64,000 nucleotides of DNA, taken from contig JAXDBU010000043.1 in the NCBI GenBank assembly GCA_034678485.1, positions 1 through 64,000 on the forward strand. The letters run 5' to 3'. Shown here piece after piece: positions 8,334 through 19,300 of the stretch. Source of the stretch: PLanc-01 sp034678485 (lineage in GTDB: Bacteria > Planctomycetota > Phycisphaerae > Sedimentisphaerales > Anaerobacaceae). How positions within the stretch are numbered: position 1 is the first letter of the stretch; each line of letters starts with the position of its first letter. The translations under genes and the position numbers were made by a program. The notes beneath the pieces were generated by a model that was given only the letters and a program-made list of their open reading frames with translations, did not search any database and was not told the DNA's origin.

Positions 8334-11300
8334 ATGAAAGGTCTGTACCGCGTTTGCGTGGCAATATGTGTGCTGCTGGTGGGGGGTTCGGAGGTTCGGT
8401 CGGAGCAGATTGTCTTCAGCGAGATCATGTATCATCCGGCGGGGTCGCTGCCCGAGTACATCGAGCTGTGCAACAACACAGCGACCGTGTTCGACATCGC
8501 CCAGTGGCGTTTGTCCGATGGGGTCGCGTACGAGTTTCCTGCCTTTTCCGCGGACGCGGCGGACGAGACCTTCCTCCAGCCATTTGAGCGGATCGTGCTC
8601 TCAGGCGTGGACGAGGCGACGCTGCGGGCCTCCTACAATGTGCCGACGACGGCGTGCGTCTTCGGGCCGTGGACCGGCAATCTGAAAAACAGTGGCGAGC
8701 GGGTCACGCTTCGCGACAAGAACGGCGTGCTGATCTGTACGGTCGAGTACAACGATCGCAACCGCTGGTCGCCGGCCGCCGACGGCGCGGGACACTCCCT
8801 CGTCCTTCAGAATCCCGACCGCAAGATCGACGACTGGCGCAATTGGGGCATCAGCCTCCGACCAGGCGGCACGCCCGGCAGCGAGGACCTGCGAGAAGCC
8901 CAAACCGCAGTCGTCAGTCCTGAAATCAATCTGACCGAGGGAATCCCTTTCGTCACGTACAGCCAGGTGTGGAAGTACAACGCCCAGGGCGTGGACCTGG
9001 GCACCGCGTGGCGAGCGACCTCCTACGACGACAGTTCCTGGCCGAAGGGGCCGGGACTGCTCGGGTTTGAGACCGCGACCCTGCCCAGCCCGGGGATTCG
9101 GACTTCCGTGCCGGACACAGACCAGTTGACATACTACTTCCGCACGACGTTTGCCTATTCCGGCAGGACCACGGGCGCCAGGATTAGCGTCGATCAGATC
9201 CTCGACGACGGCGCGGTCTACTACCTCAACGGCCAGGAGATCGGTCGGTCCGGCATGCCCACCGGGACCGTCACTTTCACGACGGTGGCCGGCCGGACCA
9301 CAGGCGATGCGGTCGAGGAACTGGCGGTGATTACGACCAGCGGATCTGCCCTCGTCCAAGGCACGAATGTCCTGGCGGTCGAGGTCCACCAGATCAACAC
9401 GACCAGTTCCGATCTGGTGTTCGGAATGCGCCTGAATATCTCGGCGCCGAGCCAGTCGAGCCTGCAAATCAACGAGGTGCTGCCGGGGCCGGCGGGGACG
9501 GGCTTCGTCGAAATCTTCAACCCAGGGATGAATCCGGCCAACCTGGGCGGCTGCTACCTGACCGATAATCCCGCCAACCTGACCAAGACTCGCATCACGA
9601 GCGACGTCATCGTGCCGGCGGGGGGGCTCGCCTGCATCGGCTACGCGGAATCCGGCCTGGCTCTGACCAGCCCGGTGACGGTGTACCTGGTCGCGCCCGA
9701 CGGGGAAACGATCCTCAACGCGATCAGCGCCGCGATGTCCCTGGACGGCCGCTCCATCGGACGCCGGCCGGCCGGCGGCGATTCCTGGTACCTGTTCCTC
9801 GACCCCACGCCCGGGTTGCCCAACGTCAGCCAGAGCGACGTGGCCGCGGGGATTCACCTGAACGAGGTGCATTTCGACCCCTCGAGGGCGGTCGACTGGG
9901 TGGAGCTCTACAACAGCAGCGACGAAGAGGTCTCGCTGGACGGCCTGCTCTTGTCGGCCTCAGCGGATCTGTCGGATATCGTGTCGCTCAGCGGGTCGAT
10001 CGCGCCGGGCGGCTACGCCAGTGTCGATGTGCTCTTCCCCTCGCCCAATGGCGACCTCTCGCTGTTTCTGGTCGGCTCGACCGGCTCGGTGCTCGCCGCG
10101 AGGGTGTTCGAATGGCCCGCGCTGGGGGATTGCCTCCAGGCGTTCCCGGAAGGGTCGAGCGAATGGTATGCCTGTGCCCAGAGCACCCGCGACGCGGCCA
10201 ATGACCCGGCGAGAAATGAGGACATCGTCATCAACGAGATCATGTACGATCCGCCGTCGGGGGAGCCGTCGGGTGAGTTCGTCGAGCTGTTCAACCGCAG
10301 CGACCGGGCAGTGGACGTCTCCGGCTGGTCCTTCGTCGACGGGATCGATCTTGTGATCCCCTCGGGCACCACGATCCCGGCCCAGGGCTATCTGGTCGTG
10401 GCGGCCGACGCGAATTGCATCCTCGCGACCTACGGCGATATCCCGGTCGTCGGCGATTTCGAGGGCCGACTGAGCAACCAGGGCGAAGTGATTCGGCTCG
10501 TGGACCCGTGGGGGAACCTGGCTGACGAGGTGGACTACCTCGCGGGCGGCCACTGGCCGAACCTGGCCCACGGCGGCGGCAGCAGCATGGAGCTTCGGAA
10601 CCCCTGGATGGACAACAGCCGGGCCTCCGCGTGGTTCGACAGCGACGAGTCCAATAAGACGGAGTTCCGGCACTACAGCTACTCGGGTGTTTACCAGCAG
10701 TTGAAGACCCTCGGCGCCGTAACCGACTACAAGGAGCTGCACCTGCACCTGGTCGGCGACAGTCATGTGATTCTCAAGAACATCCAGGTCCGATTGAAAG
10801 GGATTGGCTCCAACCTGATCCTCGCAGGCAACGCGATGTCCACCAATAGTGCCAGCGCCACCGGGTGGCTCGCCCAGGGCACCCACCACGCGAGCCATCT
10901 GGAAAACGGCGAGCTGCACCTCGTCTCGGATGGACACGGGGACAACCGGCCCAATCGCGTGGAGATCGATATCACCGGCATCCAGTCCGGGCAGACCTAC
11001 GAGATCAGTTTCGACGCCCGCTGGGTTGCGGGCACGTCGCGCGTGATCGCGCAGACCTGGGACCACAGCATCGGCACGACGGTCTCCCTGCCCGTGCCGG
11101 CGGATCTCGGCACTCCCGGCGCAGCGAATTCCTCGTACTGTGACGCGCCGGCGCCGCAGGTGGATGAGCTTCTGCACACTCCGGCGGTGCCCGCCGCCGG
11201 CAAGACGGTGCGCGTGACCGCTCGCGTGCGGTCCGAGGCGGGGACGCCCATCGTCCTGCTGTGGCATCGCCTGGACAACACGACCGGCAGCGGCGTCTGG

Positions 11301-13778
11301 GCCAGCAAGACCATGGTGGACGACGGTTTGACCGGCGATGAGCTGGCCGACGACGGTGTCTATACCGCCCAACTGACCGAGTACGGCCAGACCGGTCAGG
11401 TGGTCCAGTTCTACGTTCAGGCTCTGTCGCCCAACGGGCTGCTGAGCCAGATGCCGAAGGATGGGAGCAGCCGGCCGGCCATGCTCGTCTTCGACACGCC
11501 CACCGGCGCACGAGATCTGCGCCGGATGCGATTCGTCGTGTCCGCGCTGGATCTCAAGGCGATGTCGGACCAGAATTCCGCGACGCCGCCCTACGGGTAC
11601 GCGTTCCCCATCCTTTCCAATCATTACTTCAACGCAACGATCGTCGTCAACGAGCAAGACATCATCTACGGATGCGAGATTCGCACGGCCGGCAGTCCGT
11701 GGACCCGAGGAGGGGACATCGGCCGGGCCAAGTTCAAGTTCCCCGAAGACAATCGCTTCCGCGACAAGGGCAAGCTCCTCTACCGCAACTACGACGTGCG
11801 CTACTGGAGTCACGACCGGATCGCTCGCTATTGGCAATACCTGCTCGGCAATCCGACCCCGGAGAACGAGTTCATTCTCGTCGAGGTCAACAACAAGGGC
11901 GCCTCCGTCCGCGAGGAGGTGGAGGTGATCGGCAACGATCTGCTCAATCGAGTCTATGAGGAGGGGAGCCAGGGGGAACTGTATAAGATCGACGACGAAT
12001 GGTGGTTCAGGGACAGTTGGGATCGGACGAGTCGCGATGCCGATTGGAGCTACAAGAATTCAGATAATACGTGTCGGTATCACAGCGAGTGGATGAAGCG
12101 GACGCGGGAGAACGAGTACGACTACAGCGCCCTGATCAGTTTCTTCAAGAAGGTCTACGTGGGTCCCTATACGCAGGCGGAGATCGAGCGGCTGGTCGAT
12201 TCGGTGGCCCTCCTGAAGCCGTGCGCCGTGGCCGGCTACATGTATGCCTGGGACTTTTTCTCGACGACTCGAGGCAAGAACTGTTACTTCTACCGTCGTT
12301 CCACGGACGGCCGATTCCTGTTCTTCCCGTGGGATCTGAAGCGGTCGTTCGACCCTGGAAGCGTCAACGGCAGCTTCTACAGCGGCATGGCGGGATTCCG
12401 TCCCTATCTCGGGCAATCCTACAACCTGCGCCTGTTCAAGCACCACCTTGCCACGCTGGTGGAGAACTACACGCTGAATTCCGCGCGCATCTACAGGTGG
12501 CTGCAATGGGAGGAGGCCGCCAGCAGCCAGTTCGTGATCGACTACCCCTATGCCACCTGGTTTGCCAACCGTCAGACGCCGGCGTTCAACTTCCTGGGAA
12601 CGAACAGGACGAAGCCGTTCGCTGTCACCGCCACCGGCCGCTCCCCTGTGTCTGTGACGGGCGACATGGCGCAGATCACCGGCGTTGCCCCATTGCGGAT
12701 CTTCAAGGCCGAGGTCGTCGGCCATCCCGAGGCCGAGTTCACCTGGGTCGACGAGAGCACCTGGAACTTGACCGGCGTCGTTCTCCACTACGGAAACAAC
12801 GACCTGGTCATCAACGGGGTCGATGAGTTCGGAACGATCCTCGCCCAGACGACGGTGACCGTGCCCCGAGCGGTGGACAGCCCGCCGGTCATGGCCATCG
12901 AGGCGGATCCCTCGTTGTGGGCGGCGTCTGTGCTCGAACCGATCACAGTGGATGTCTCGGGCAGCTATGATCCGGAAGGCAAGGCCCTGCAGTATTCATG
13001 GTCCGTCACGCCCTCGGATGCTGTGGTGCAGGTCGGCGATCGGGACGTTGCGACCATGGCCTTCACCTCTCCGGGCCTCTACACGCTGGCCGTGAGGGGC
13101 ACGGATCCCAACGGCGCGTCCACGGCGATCCGGCGAGACATTGCAGTCTATGGTCCCCAGGGGTACAGTCCATTCGACTCTCCGCATCTGGAATCGTTTT
13201 GGAACGTGGAGAACGCGATTCTTCGTCCGAATTACACCACGGGTCCCTACTACTCGCTGGCGGAGTGGGAGGGGAGCCTGGTCCTGCAGGTGTGGGAAGA
13301 GGCCGCCTATCCGCTGGCGACCCTCTCGCCGGCATACCCGCTGATCTGGCGGGAGCCGCCGGCCGATGCGGACTGGGCGTTCCTCTCCAAGGTCCGCCTG
13401 CGCGGACGGGTGTTCGGAGACTACGTGACGGGTCTGCTTCTGGAGACCGGCGAAGGCGGCAGCATCGTGCGATACGTGTTGGGCATCGAAGACGGCGCCC
13501 GCATCGTAGCCCGGCGCATCCCGCCGTCGGGCGTATCGGAGCTGCTGAAGACGGTCGTGTGGAACGCATCCGAAGCGGAGCTTCGCATCTGTTGCGTCGG
13601 CAATACACTGTCCTTCGACCAGCGAGTGGATGACGTTTGGACAACCAGGTGGGTGACGACCCTGCCTGTCCGCAGCGCCGCGTCCAAGGTGGGCATGGTT
13701 CTCGCTACGGACACGCCGCAGTCCGTCAAGATAGCGTTCGATGACGCCATTCTCGTCGATCCGACCAGCATGGAATGA
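8334..13778 (+). CDS. Giant secreted lamin-tail / CotH-kinase-like protein
   Basis: A 1814-residue exported protein. A signal peptide covers about residues 1-23. At least four lamin-tail domains follow, marked by repeated (F/I)xE(I/V) entries such as SEIMYHPAG, NEVLPGP, NEVHFDPSR and NEIMYDPPSG with the later W-x-L/F-x-D-G strand. A sandwich-like insert lies near 210-370. A CotH-like domain spans about 1064-1385, a PKD domain about 1516-1605, and a concanavalin-like region closes the protein. CotH of Bacillus is a spore-coat protein kinase; similar domains occur in large surface proteins of planctomycetes. The ATG at 8334 was chosen for GGGAGG and the signal peptide. Likely cell-surface or extracellular; substrate unknown. 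Confidence 0.85.
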   Translation: MKGLYRVCVAICVLLVGGSEVRSEQIVFSEIMYHPAGSLPEYIELCNNTATVFDIAQWRLSDGVAYEFPAFSADAADETFLQPFERIVLSGVDEATLRASYNVPTTACVFGPWTGNLKNSGERVTLRDKNGVLICTVEYNDRNRWSPAADGAGHSLVLQNPDRKIDDWRNWGISLRPGGTPGSEDLREAQTAVVSPEINLTEGIPFVTYSQVWKYNAQGVDLGTAWRATSYDDSSWPKGPGLLGFETATLPSPGIRTSVPDTDQLTYYFRTTFAYSGRTTGARISVDQILDDGAVYYLNGQEIGRSGMPTGTVTFTTVAGRTTGDAVEELAVITTSGSALVQGTNVLAVEVHQINTTSSDLVFGMRLNISAPSQSSLQINEVLPGPAGTGFVEIFNPGMNPANLGGCYLTDNPANLTKTRITSDVIVPAGGLACIGYAESGLALTSPVTVYLVAPDGETILNAISAAMSLDGRSIGRRPAGGDSWYLFLDPTPGLPNVSQSDVAAGIHLNEVHFDPSRAVDWVELYNSSDEEVSLDGLLLSASADLSDIVSLSGSIAPGGYASVDVLFPSPNGDLSLFLVGSTGSVLAARVFEWPALGDCLQAFPEGSSEWYACAQSTRDAANDPARNEDIVINEIMYDPPSGEPSGEFVELFNRSDRAVDVSGWSFVDGIDLVIPSGTTIPAQGYLVVAADANCILATYGDIPVVGDFEGRLSNQGEVIRLVDPWGNLADEVDYLAGGHWPNLAHGGGSSMELRNPWMDNSRASAWFDSDESNKTEFRHYSYSGVYQQLKTLGAVTDYKELHLHLVGDSHVILKNIQVRLKGIGSNLILAGNAMSTNSASATGWLAQGTHHASHLENGELHLVSDGHGDNRPNRVEIDITGIQSGQTYEISFDARWVAGTSRVIAQTWDHSIGTTVSLPVPADLGTPGAANSSYCDAPAPQVDELLHTPAVPAAGKTVRVTARVRSEAGTPIVLLWHRLDNTTGSGVWASKTMVDDGLTGDELADDGVYTAQLTEYGQTGQVVQFYVQALSPNGLLSQMPKDGSSRPAMLVFDTPTGARDLRRMRFVVSALDLKAMSDQNSATPPYGYAFPILSNHYFNATIVVNEQDIIYGCEIRTAGSPWTRGGDIGRAKFKFPEDNRFRDKGKLLYRNYDVRYWSHDRIARYWQYLLGNPTPENEFILVEVNNKGASVREEVEVIGNDLLNRVYEEGSQGELYKIDDEWWFRDSWDRTSRDADWSYKNSDNTCRYHSEWMKRTRENEYDYSALISFFKKVYVGPYTQAEIERLVDSVALLKPCAVAGYMYAWDFFSTTRGKNCYFYRRSTDGRFLFFPWDLKRSFDPGSVNGSFYSGMAGFRPYLGQSYNLRLFKHHLATLVENYTLNSARIYRWLQWEEAASSQFVIDYPYATWFANRQTPAFNFLGTNRTKPFAVTATGRSPVSVTGDMAQITGVAPLRIFKAEVVGHPEAEFTWVDESTWNLTGVVLHYGNNDLVINGVDEFGTILAQTTVTVPRAVDSPPVMAIEADPSLWAASVLEPITVDVSGSYDPEGKALQYSWSVTPSDAVVQVGDRDVATMAFTSPGLYTLAVRGTDPNGASTAIRRDIAVYGPQGYSPFDSPHLESFWNVENAILRPNYTTGPYYSLAEWEGSLVLQVWEEAAYPLATLSPAYPLIWREPPADADWAFLSKVRLRGRVFGDYVTGLLLETGEGGSIVRYVLGIEDGARIVARRIPPSGVSELLKTVVWNASEAELRICCVGNTLSFDQRVDDVWTTRWVTTLPVRSAASKVGMVLATDTPQSVKIAFDDAILVDPTSME

Positions 13779-13808
13779 GGGATCACCGCGGATCTGGCCT
13801 GCGACCTT

Positions 13809-16049
13809 CTACCTGCCGGCGGCCGGCTCGATTTCCCATGCCAGAACACTCCGTGCCGCCAGTTCCATGTCGGCGCGGTCGATTGCGCCGGCGGCGAGCG
13901 GGACTCGGGTCCCATCCGGGCGGATCGCGGTCACCGTCACGGACTTGCCGGCCGGGCCGTAGTCCTCCGGGTTCGCATCGAGACGCGAAGCGAACGGACT
14001 GTCCGAGACGTTGGCGAACAGCAGCACGACCTTGTTCTCCCGGTCGATCCGCCAGGCGCCGGTCAGGATGGCGTCGGTCGTGACCAGCCACTCGCCGCTC
14101 CACTGCCAGTCCGCCGTGACCTTGGGGACCTGCCCCACGAAGCGCGGCGGGCGGGCCATGTGACCTCGATAGAAGTACTCGCGGAGCAGCCATCGCAGCG
14201 CGATGCAGTCGCGGAGGAACGGGCCGGAATCCGCCCGCTCGATGGCCTCCGGGCCAAACCACCCGATCTGCTCCCCGTAGACGAGTTGCTGTCCGGCCTT
14301 CATGCGGTTGGCGAGATCCTGGGTTGGGCCGCCGCGATAGGCCCGGCCGAACATCTGGAGGGCCCCGCCATAGACCGCCGAGAACGCGGGGACCATGTCC
14401 TGCTGCTGCCAGTGCCAGGTGAGGTAGCCGTCGAACCATTTGATGTAGGGCTCGGCGTTGCATTCGGTGGTGAGCATGCGATCCGCAGGCTTGGCGGCGC
14501 GGAGGGCGTCAAGCATCTTCCAATAGCCTTCGGTCCACCAATGGCCGCCGCCGAGATCGTGGCCGTGAGAGGCGTCGAAGCACAGTCGCGGCTGGGCCGC
14601 TGCGATCTGGTCGATGTAGACGCCGCTGACGCCGTACTCATTGAACAGACGCAGCACGATGTCACTGACCCGGCCCTGCCACAGGGACGTGGTCGGGCAC
14701 ATGACCGCCAGCTTGACGCTGTTGCCGTCGGTTTCCTTGCTGCCGTAGCTCTCAGTGCACGGATTGCCTGTTTCCTCTTTGGTCGCGGCGGGCAGAGCGG
14801 TCCGAGTGAATTCCCAGTCGTCGGCGCCCTTGTCGCGGATGTCCCACAGCCGCCCGTTGATATAGGGCATCGGATGGACGCCCGCGGCCTTAAGTTCCGC
14901 GACGCCCTCGCGGAATCCATCTTTCACCGGGAAGTAATGGGGATAGTCGTTGTCGAAGGGGATCTGGTGCCAGTTGTACCAGTGAAAGCCGGTCGGCACG
15001 CCCGTCGCCTGGGCGAAGGCCTTGACTGGCGGCACACACTCGGAGGCCGGCCCCCCGGTCATGACCCACGCCGGCAGCTCTCGCATCCACTTCGGCGTGT
15101 CCTCCCGACCCTCGGGCCCGAGCGAGGGCCACCATTTCGCCTCCTGGACGACCCAGGATCGGTAGATCATCGCGGCGTCGAACCAGTCTCCGCGCAGCAG
15201 TTGCCACCGCGCCTCGCCCGGCAGTTCGAAGCCGATGCCCGGCTTGCCCATGTTCGGGACCGGATGGTCAAAGGTGAAGGCGACCGCGTGCTTTTCCGGC
15301 CGGCCCTCCGCGAAGATGTCCTTCGTGGAGCCGAACGGGTCGTGCATGCCCACGTACAGGCCGGTGCGACGGGCCCGGTTGTAGGCGGCCATGTACTGCA
15401 TGGGGGTCCATCCGCCGGGATAGGCGCCTCCCCGTTTGCCGGCCTTGGCCCACATATCGGACAGCTCGACCCCTGACGTGACCTGTGCGAAGACCTTGCC
15501 GCCCTCGCCCAGGTCCCGCACCGACACCTGAGGGAACACGACGCGCCAGAGGGCCCATTGCGGACTGTCATTCGCGATCTTCAGGTCCCAGATCAGCGCG
15601 CCGGCACTCGCGTCGGCGCTAAGCGTCACTTCCGCGCCGATTCCCGCCAAACGACCGTCGGTCGGGGCACGAAACACAAGCGTGTGCCGGTTCCGGGTCT
15701 CACTGGAGGCTGCATACGTCTGCTTCCAGCCGGAGTCGGCGGTGACGGTGAGCAGTTCCTTGCTCGTGACATCGCGCAAGATCACAGCGAACAGCGGCAA
15801 CGGCTCGGCGGGCAGCAATTCCTGGCCCGTCGCGGTGTCGGTCAAGCCGCTGACGCGGAGGCCGTGTTCCACCTTCTCCAGGACGATCCGCAGGTCCCCT
15901 GCCGCAATCCCGATGCGGTTGGGCGCCGACACCTCCGGCCGCGAACGGGCGGACACACCAGCGCAGACCCTGCCTGCGACGAAGCAACACGACAGCGTAC
16001 ACACCAGAAATGCGGCCGACATGGAACGAAGCGGTATGTTCTTCTGCAT
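13809..16049 (-). CDS. Exported DUF6259-type glycoside-hydrolase-like protein
   Basis: A 746-residue exported protein. The ATG at 16049 follows a near-perfect AGGAGGAAT and opens a signal peptide (hydrophobic to about residue 30). An N-terminal beta-sandwich (about 40-270) precedes a TIM-barrel-like part with aromatic clusters (GFHWYNWHQIPFDNDYPH) and acidic strand ends (GVYIDQIAAA, MLTTECNAEPY) that could supply catalytic carboxylates. A small C-terminal beta domain ends the protein. The overall build matches the DUF6259 family seen in polysaccharide-degrading bacteria; the substrate cannot be told. It converges on the CotH gene, with only 30 bases between the stops. Confidence 0.7.
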   Translation of the reverse strand: MQKNIPLRSMSAAFLVCTLSCCFVAGRVCAGVSARSRPEVSAPNRIGIAAGDLRIVLEKVEHGLRVSGLTDTATGQELLPAEPLPLFAVILRDVTSKELLTVTADSGWKQTYAASSETRNRHTLVFRAPTDGRLAGIGAEVTLSADASAGALIWDLKIANDSPQWALWRVVFPQVSVRDLGEGGKVFAQVTSGVELSDMWAKAGKRGGAYPGGWTPMQYMAAYNRARRTGLYVGMHDPFGSTKDIFAEGRPEKHAVAFTFDHPVPNMGKPGIGFELPGEARWQLLRGDWFDAAMIYRSWVVQEAKWWPSLGPEGREDTPKWMRELPAWVMTGGPASECVPPVKAFAQATGVPTGFHWYNWHQIPFDNDYPHYFPVKDGFREGVAELKAAGVHPMPYINGRLWDIRDKGADDWEFTRTALPAATKEETGNPCTESYGSKETDGNSVKLAVMCPTTSLWQGRVSDIVLRLFNEYGVSGVYIDQIAAAQPRLCFDASHGHDLGGGHWWTEGYWKMLDALRAAKPADRMLTTECNAEPYIKWFDGYLTWHWQQQDMVPAFSAVYGGALQMFGRAYRGGPTQDLANRMKAGQQLVYGEQIGWFGPEAIERADSGPFLRDCIALRWLLREYFYRGHMARPPRFVGQVPKVTADWQWSGEWLVTTDAILTGAWRIDRENKVVLLFANVSDSPFASRLDANPEDYGPAGKSVTVTAIRPDGTRVPLAAGAIDRADMELAARSVLAWEIEPAAGR

Positions 16050-16080
16050 GCGAATTCCTCCTGGTTTCTGTGCCTTCATG

Positions 16081-16110
16081 ATTCTACCTGCCGACTCGGA
16101 TCCGCCGCAA
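16081..16110 (-). promoter_or_regulatory. Possible promoter of the DUF6259 gene
   Basis: On the minus strand TTGCGG (16105-16110) and TAGAAT (16081-16086) are 18 bases apart, 32 bases ahead of the start codon. The -35 match is weak, the -10 good. Confidence 0.4.
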
Positions 16111-16176
16111 GACAAATGCCACGGACCTGCTGTGTCTCTCTCCGATCCGCGGTCTTGAGACGTGGTTGCAGGATCA

Positions 16177-16206
16177 TTGACAGTCCCCGGCAAGTCACCG
16201 TAGAAT
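16177..16206 (+). promoter_or_regulatory. Sigma-70-type promoter of the protease/TPR gene
   Basis: A perfect TTGACA (16177-16182) and TAGAAT (16201-16206) are separated by 18 bases, giving a leader of about 88 bases to the ATG at 16301. Together with the divergent site above it fills the shared intergenic region. Confidence 0.65.
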
Positions 16207-16300
16207 ACCCGCCAGGCGTGTGCGGACAACGACAGCAGAAATGGGACGGCCCGACGATGACCGTCGGGCACAACACTGGAAGAAGAAGGGAGATGCGGGC

Positions 16301-19300
16301 ATGAGACGATTGGCGCCGGTTGTTCTCGTTGTCGCCGTGTTGGCTGGCTTGGCCTGGGCGGCCCAGATCAGCGTGGAGAATGTCATCCAGCTCAAGCAAC
16401 TTGGTTTCACCGACAGCGAAGTCAAAGCGGAGATTGCCAGGGGCGGCGGAACGTACAACCTGACTGCCGGCGACCTTGAGAAGCTCAAGAAGGCCGGCGT
16501 GGGGGAGGACCTTCTGAAGTTCATGCAGGGTCCGTCAAATGAGCCGCTGACGGTCGACGCCATCGCCGCCATGGCGGCGGAGGGCCGCCCGACGGTCGAG
16601 ATCCTGCGAGCGATCGCCAAGAGCAACGCGTCGCTGACCCTGACGCCCGCGCAGGCGCTGGATCTGAGCCGCAGGGGGATCCCGTCGGCCGTCATGATGG
16701 CGATCAAGGGCAAGTCGCTCGGGTCTGAGGATCTGAAACGACTAACCGGCGACGGACTGAGCGAAGAAGGGTTCACCATCCTGGCCTCCATCGTCGGTTT
16801 CGACGAGCAGCGCCCCGGCGCCGGTCAGGCGCTGGAGTTGTTGCAGGCGGGCGTGCCGAACGCCATCGTAGCCCTGTTTCGCGAGGGGAAGAAGCCCGAA
16901 TCGACGGATCGCAGGGTGGACGGGCGCGGGGAGTATCAGCATGTCGGGAAGCAATTCATACTCCGCTTCCCGGCGGATTGGAATGTGGTCCGATCGCTCG
17001 ATCAGGGAATGGTGACATACGCCGTCACTCCCGAACGTGGTGCGACACAGGCCGACGATCTCAATGTCTGCTTCGAAGTCGGACTGCTGTTTCTCAGCGG
17101 AGGAATTGCCGAACGCGGGCAGGACGTTGCCGCGACCCTGCGCAACATTCTGCCTTTGTTGCGCTATGACGAGCCCGGCGTGGCGCCCCGGGGAGAAATT
17201 CAGAAGGTGCGTCTGGGCGCCCTGGATGCGGCGACAATCCGGTTCGAGGGCGAATTGAAGGACAAGACAGGCCCGTTCGTCATGGACGTCTGCCTGGCGT
17301 CACAGGATGAGATCCACTTCATGGCGGTGTGCCGGGCGCCGAAGGAGAGCTTCGCGACGCACGAGCCGACGTTCGATCGAATCCGGCAGGAGTCCGACTT
17401 CGGCCTGGTGCAACGCAGCGCCCGAAGTCGCACGCTCGATGCCAGCGACCTGCTGGATCGCTACAAAGCCTCGGTCGTCTCGGTGCTGTCCCACTTTGAC
17501 AACGCACTCGGCAGCGGGACGGGTTTCATCATCCACCCCGACGGCTACGTCGCGACGAACGCCCACGTTGTTCTTGACGACGACGGCCGCCCGGCGCCGC
17601 GATACACGGTCCAGTGGGATCAGTCGGTGCCTCGCAAGGAACTGGAAGCCCAATTGCTCGGCTGGCAACTCGGAGAGCAGCGGATGTTCATGCACTGGAG
17701 GGCCGACGTGGCACTGCTGAAGCTGCCGGCGGGCCAATACCCGGCGACGCCCTTGACTCCGATCGACGAGGTCCGACTCGGCGACCCCGTCGTGGCCGTG
17801 GGATTCCCTCAGCGATTTCACTTCGACACGCTGAACATCTTCATCACCGGCGGTGTCGTCACGCGCTTCAACCGTAGTCGGGAAGGGCATATCGATTCGA
17901 TCTTCACCGATGCCAAAATCGCCAAGGGCAACAGCGGCGGGCCGTGTTTCAGCCGTGTCACGGGAGGCGTTATCGGTCAAAACACGTACGGCATGCCCAT
18001 TCAGACGGATCAGGAGAACGTGAAACTCAACGAGTTGGTCGGTTATAGCGGTGTCATCCCGGTGCGGTATCTCATGGATCGGTTCCCGCTCGTAGCCGAA
18101 CTGGGACTGCCGGCCGACCCGGAACTGGATTTCCTCGATTCCTACGCACTGGCTCGCTTTCTCCTGAACCGCCATCCGGGCGACGACGCCCGGCGTGTGG
18201 CCACCCGTGCCGTCAACCTGCGCTCCGACTCCGCGGACGCACGATTCCTTCTGGGTTCCTGCCTGTTGAGCACCGAGGGCCTGGAGGCTGCGACCAAGGC
18301 CTTTGACCAAGCCGTCGCCGTCGATCCCGATCACATGGAGACGCTGCTGACCTTGTGCCAGGTCCATATGGCCACCGGGGATGTCGTGCAGGCCAGTCGC
18401 TGTGCGGAACGTGCGGCGACCGCCCATCCGAAAACCTGGCGCACGCATTTTGCCAAAGGGGAACTGTTTCTGACCCTCGGACGCCATGATGAGGCGCTTC
18501 GTTCCGCCAATACGGCCAAGAGCCTGGTCCACGGCGTGCTGCCCGAGCCGTGCATCCTCGCCGGCCAGATCCTGTACGCCAAGGGCGACCTCGACGCCGG
18601 CCGACGCGAGTTCGAGGAGGCGACCCGGATCCATCCATCCAATCTGGTCGCCAGGCTCGGCGTGGGCGAATACTTCGAACGCAAGGAGAACTACATGTCT
18701 GCACTGCTCGAATATGGCAAACTCGAGCAGGAATTCGCCGGAAATCCGCTCGTGATGGAACGCATGGGACGCTCCTACAAGCAGTTGAAACGGTGGGACA
18801 AGGCGACGGAATACTACGTTCGTGCATTGAGCCGATCCAAGGAGCTGGGCGCCACGCCGGCCGAGGAGACCTACTTCGAGCTGGGCTATATTGTCTGGAA
18901 CGTGCAGCGCAACAGGAACTCGGCAATCCCGATCTACGCCGAATACCTGGCCTATCACGGGGGTTCATCGCGAGCCCACGAGGCGCATGTGCAGTTGGCC
19001 GACATCTATCGGGACTGGGGTCAGGCGCAGGTGGGCGTCGCCTATGGGCATTTGAGCCGGGCCTCGACGCTCAGTCCGGACACGGCGGCGATTCGCGAGG
19101 CGATGGACAAGCTCGCGCGGCACTCGATGTCGATAGACGATATCAGTTTCATGCTCAACAACGTCGGGTATCATCCCGCCGTCGTTGCGGATATCGTACA
19201 GGTCAGCAAGCTGAACTTCCGGGTTGACCTGGAAAACGAGCAGCACATTGCCATGCTCCAGGAGCGCAAAATCCCGGTGATCGTGGTTCAGGCCATCGTG

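Noticed and set aside
5900..11837. Long minus-strand open frames opposite cheD, cheB and the CotH gene
   Set aside because: They are low-complexity shadows of high-GC genes on the plus strand, with no family features or ribosome sites.
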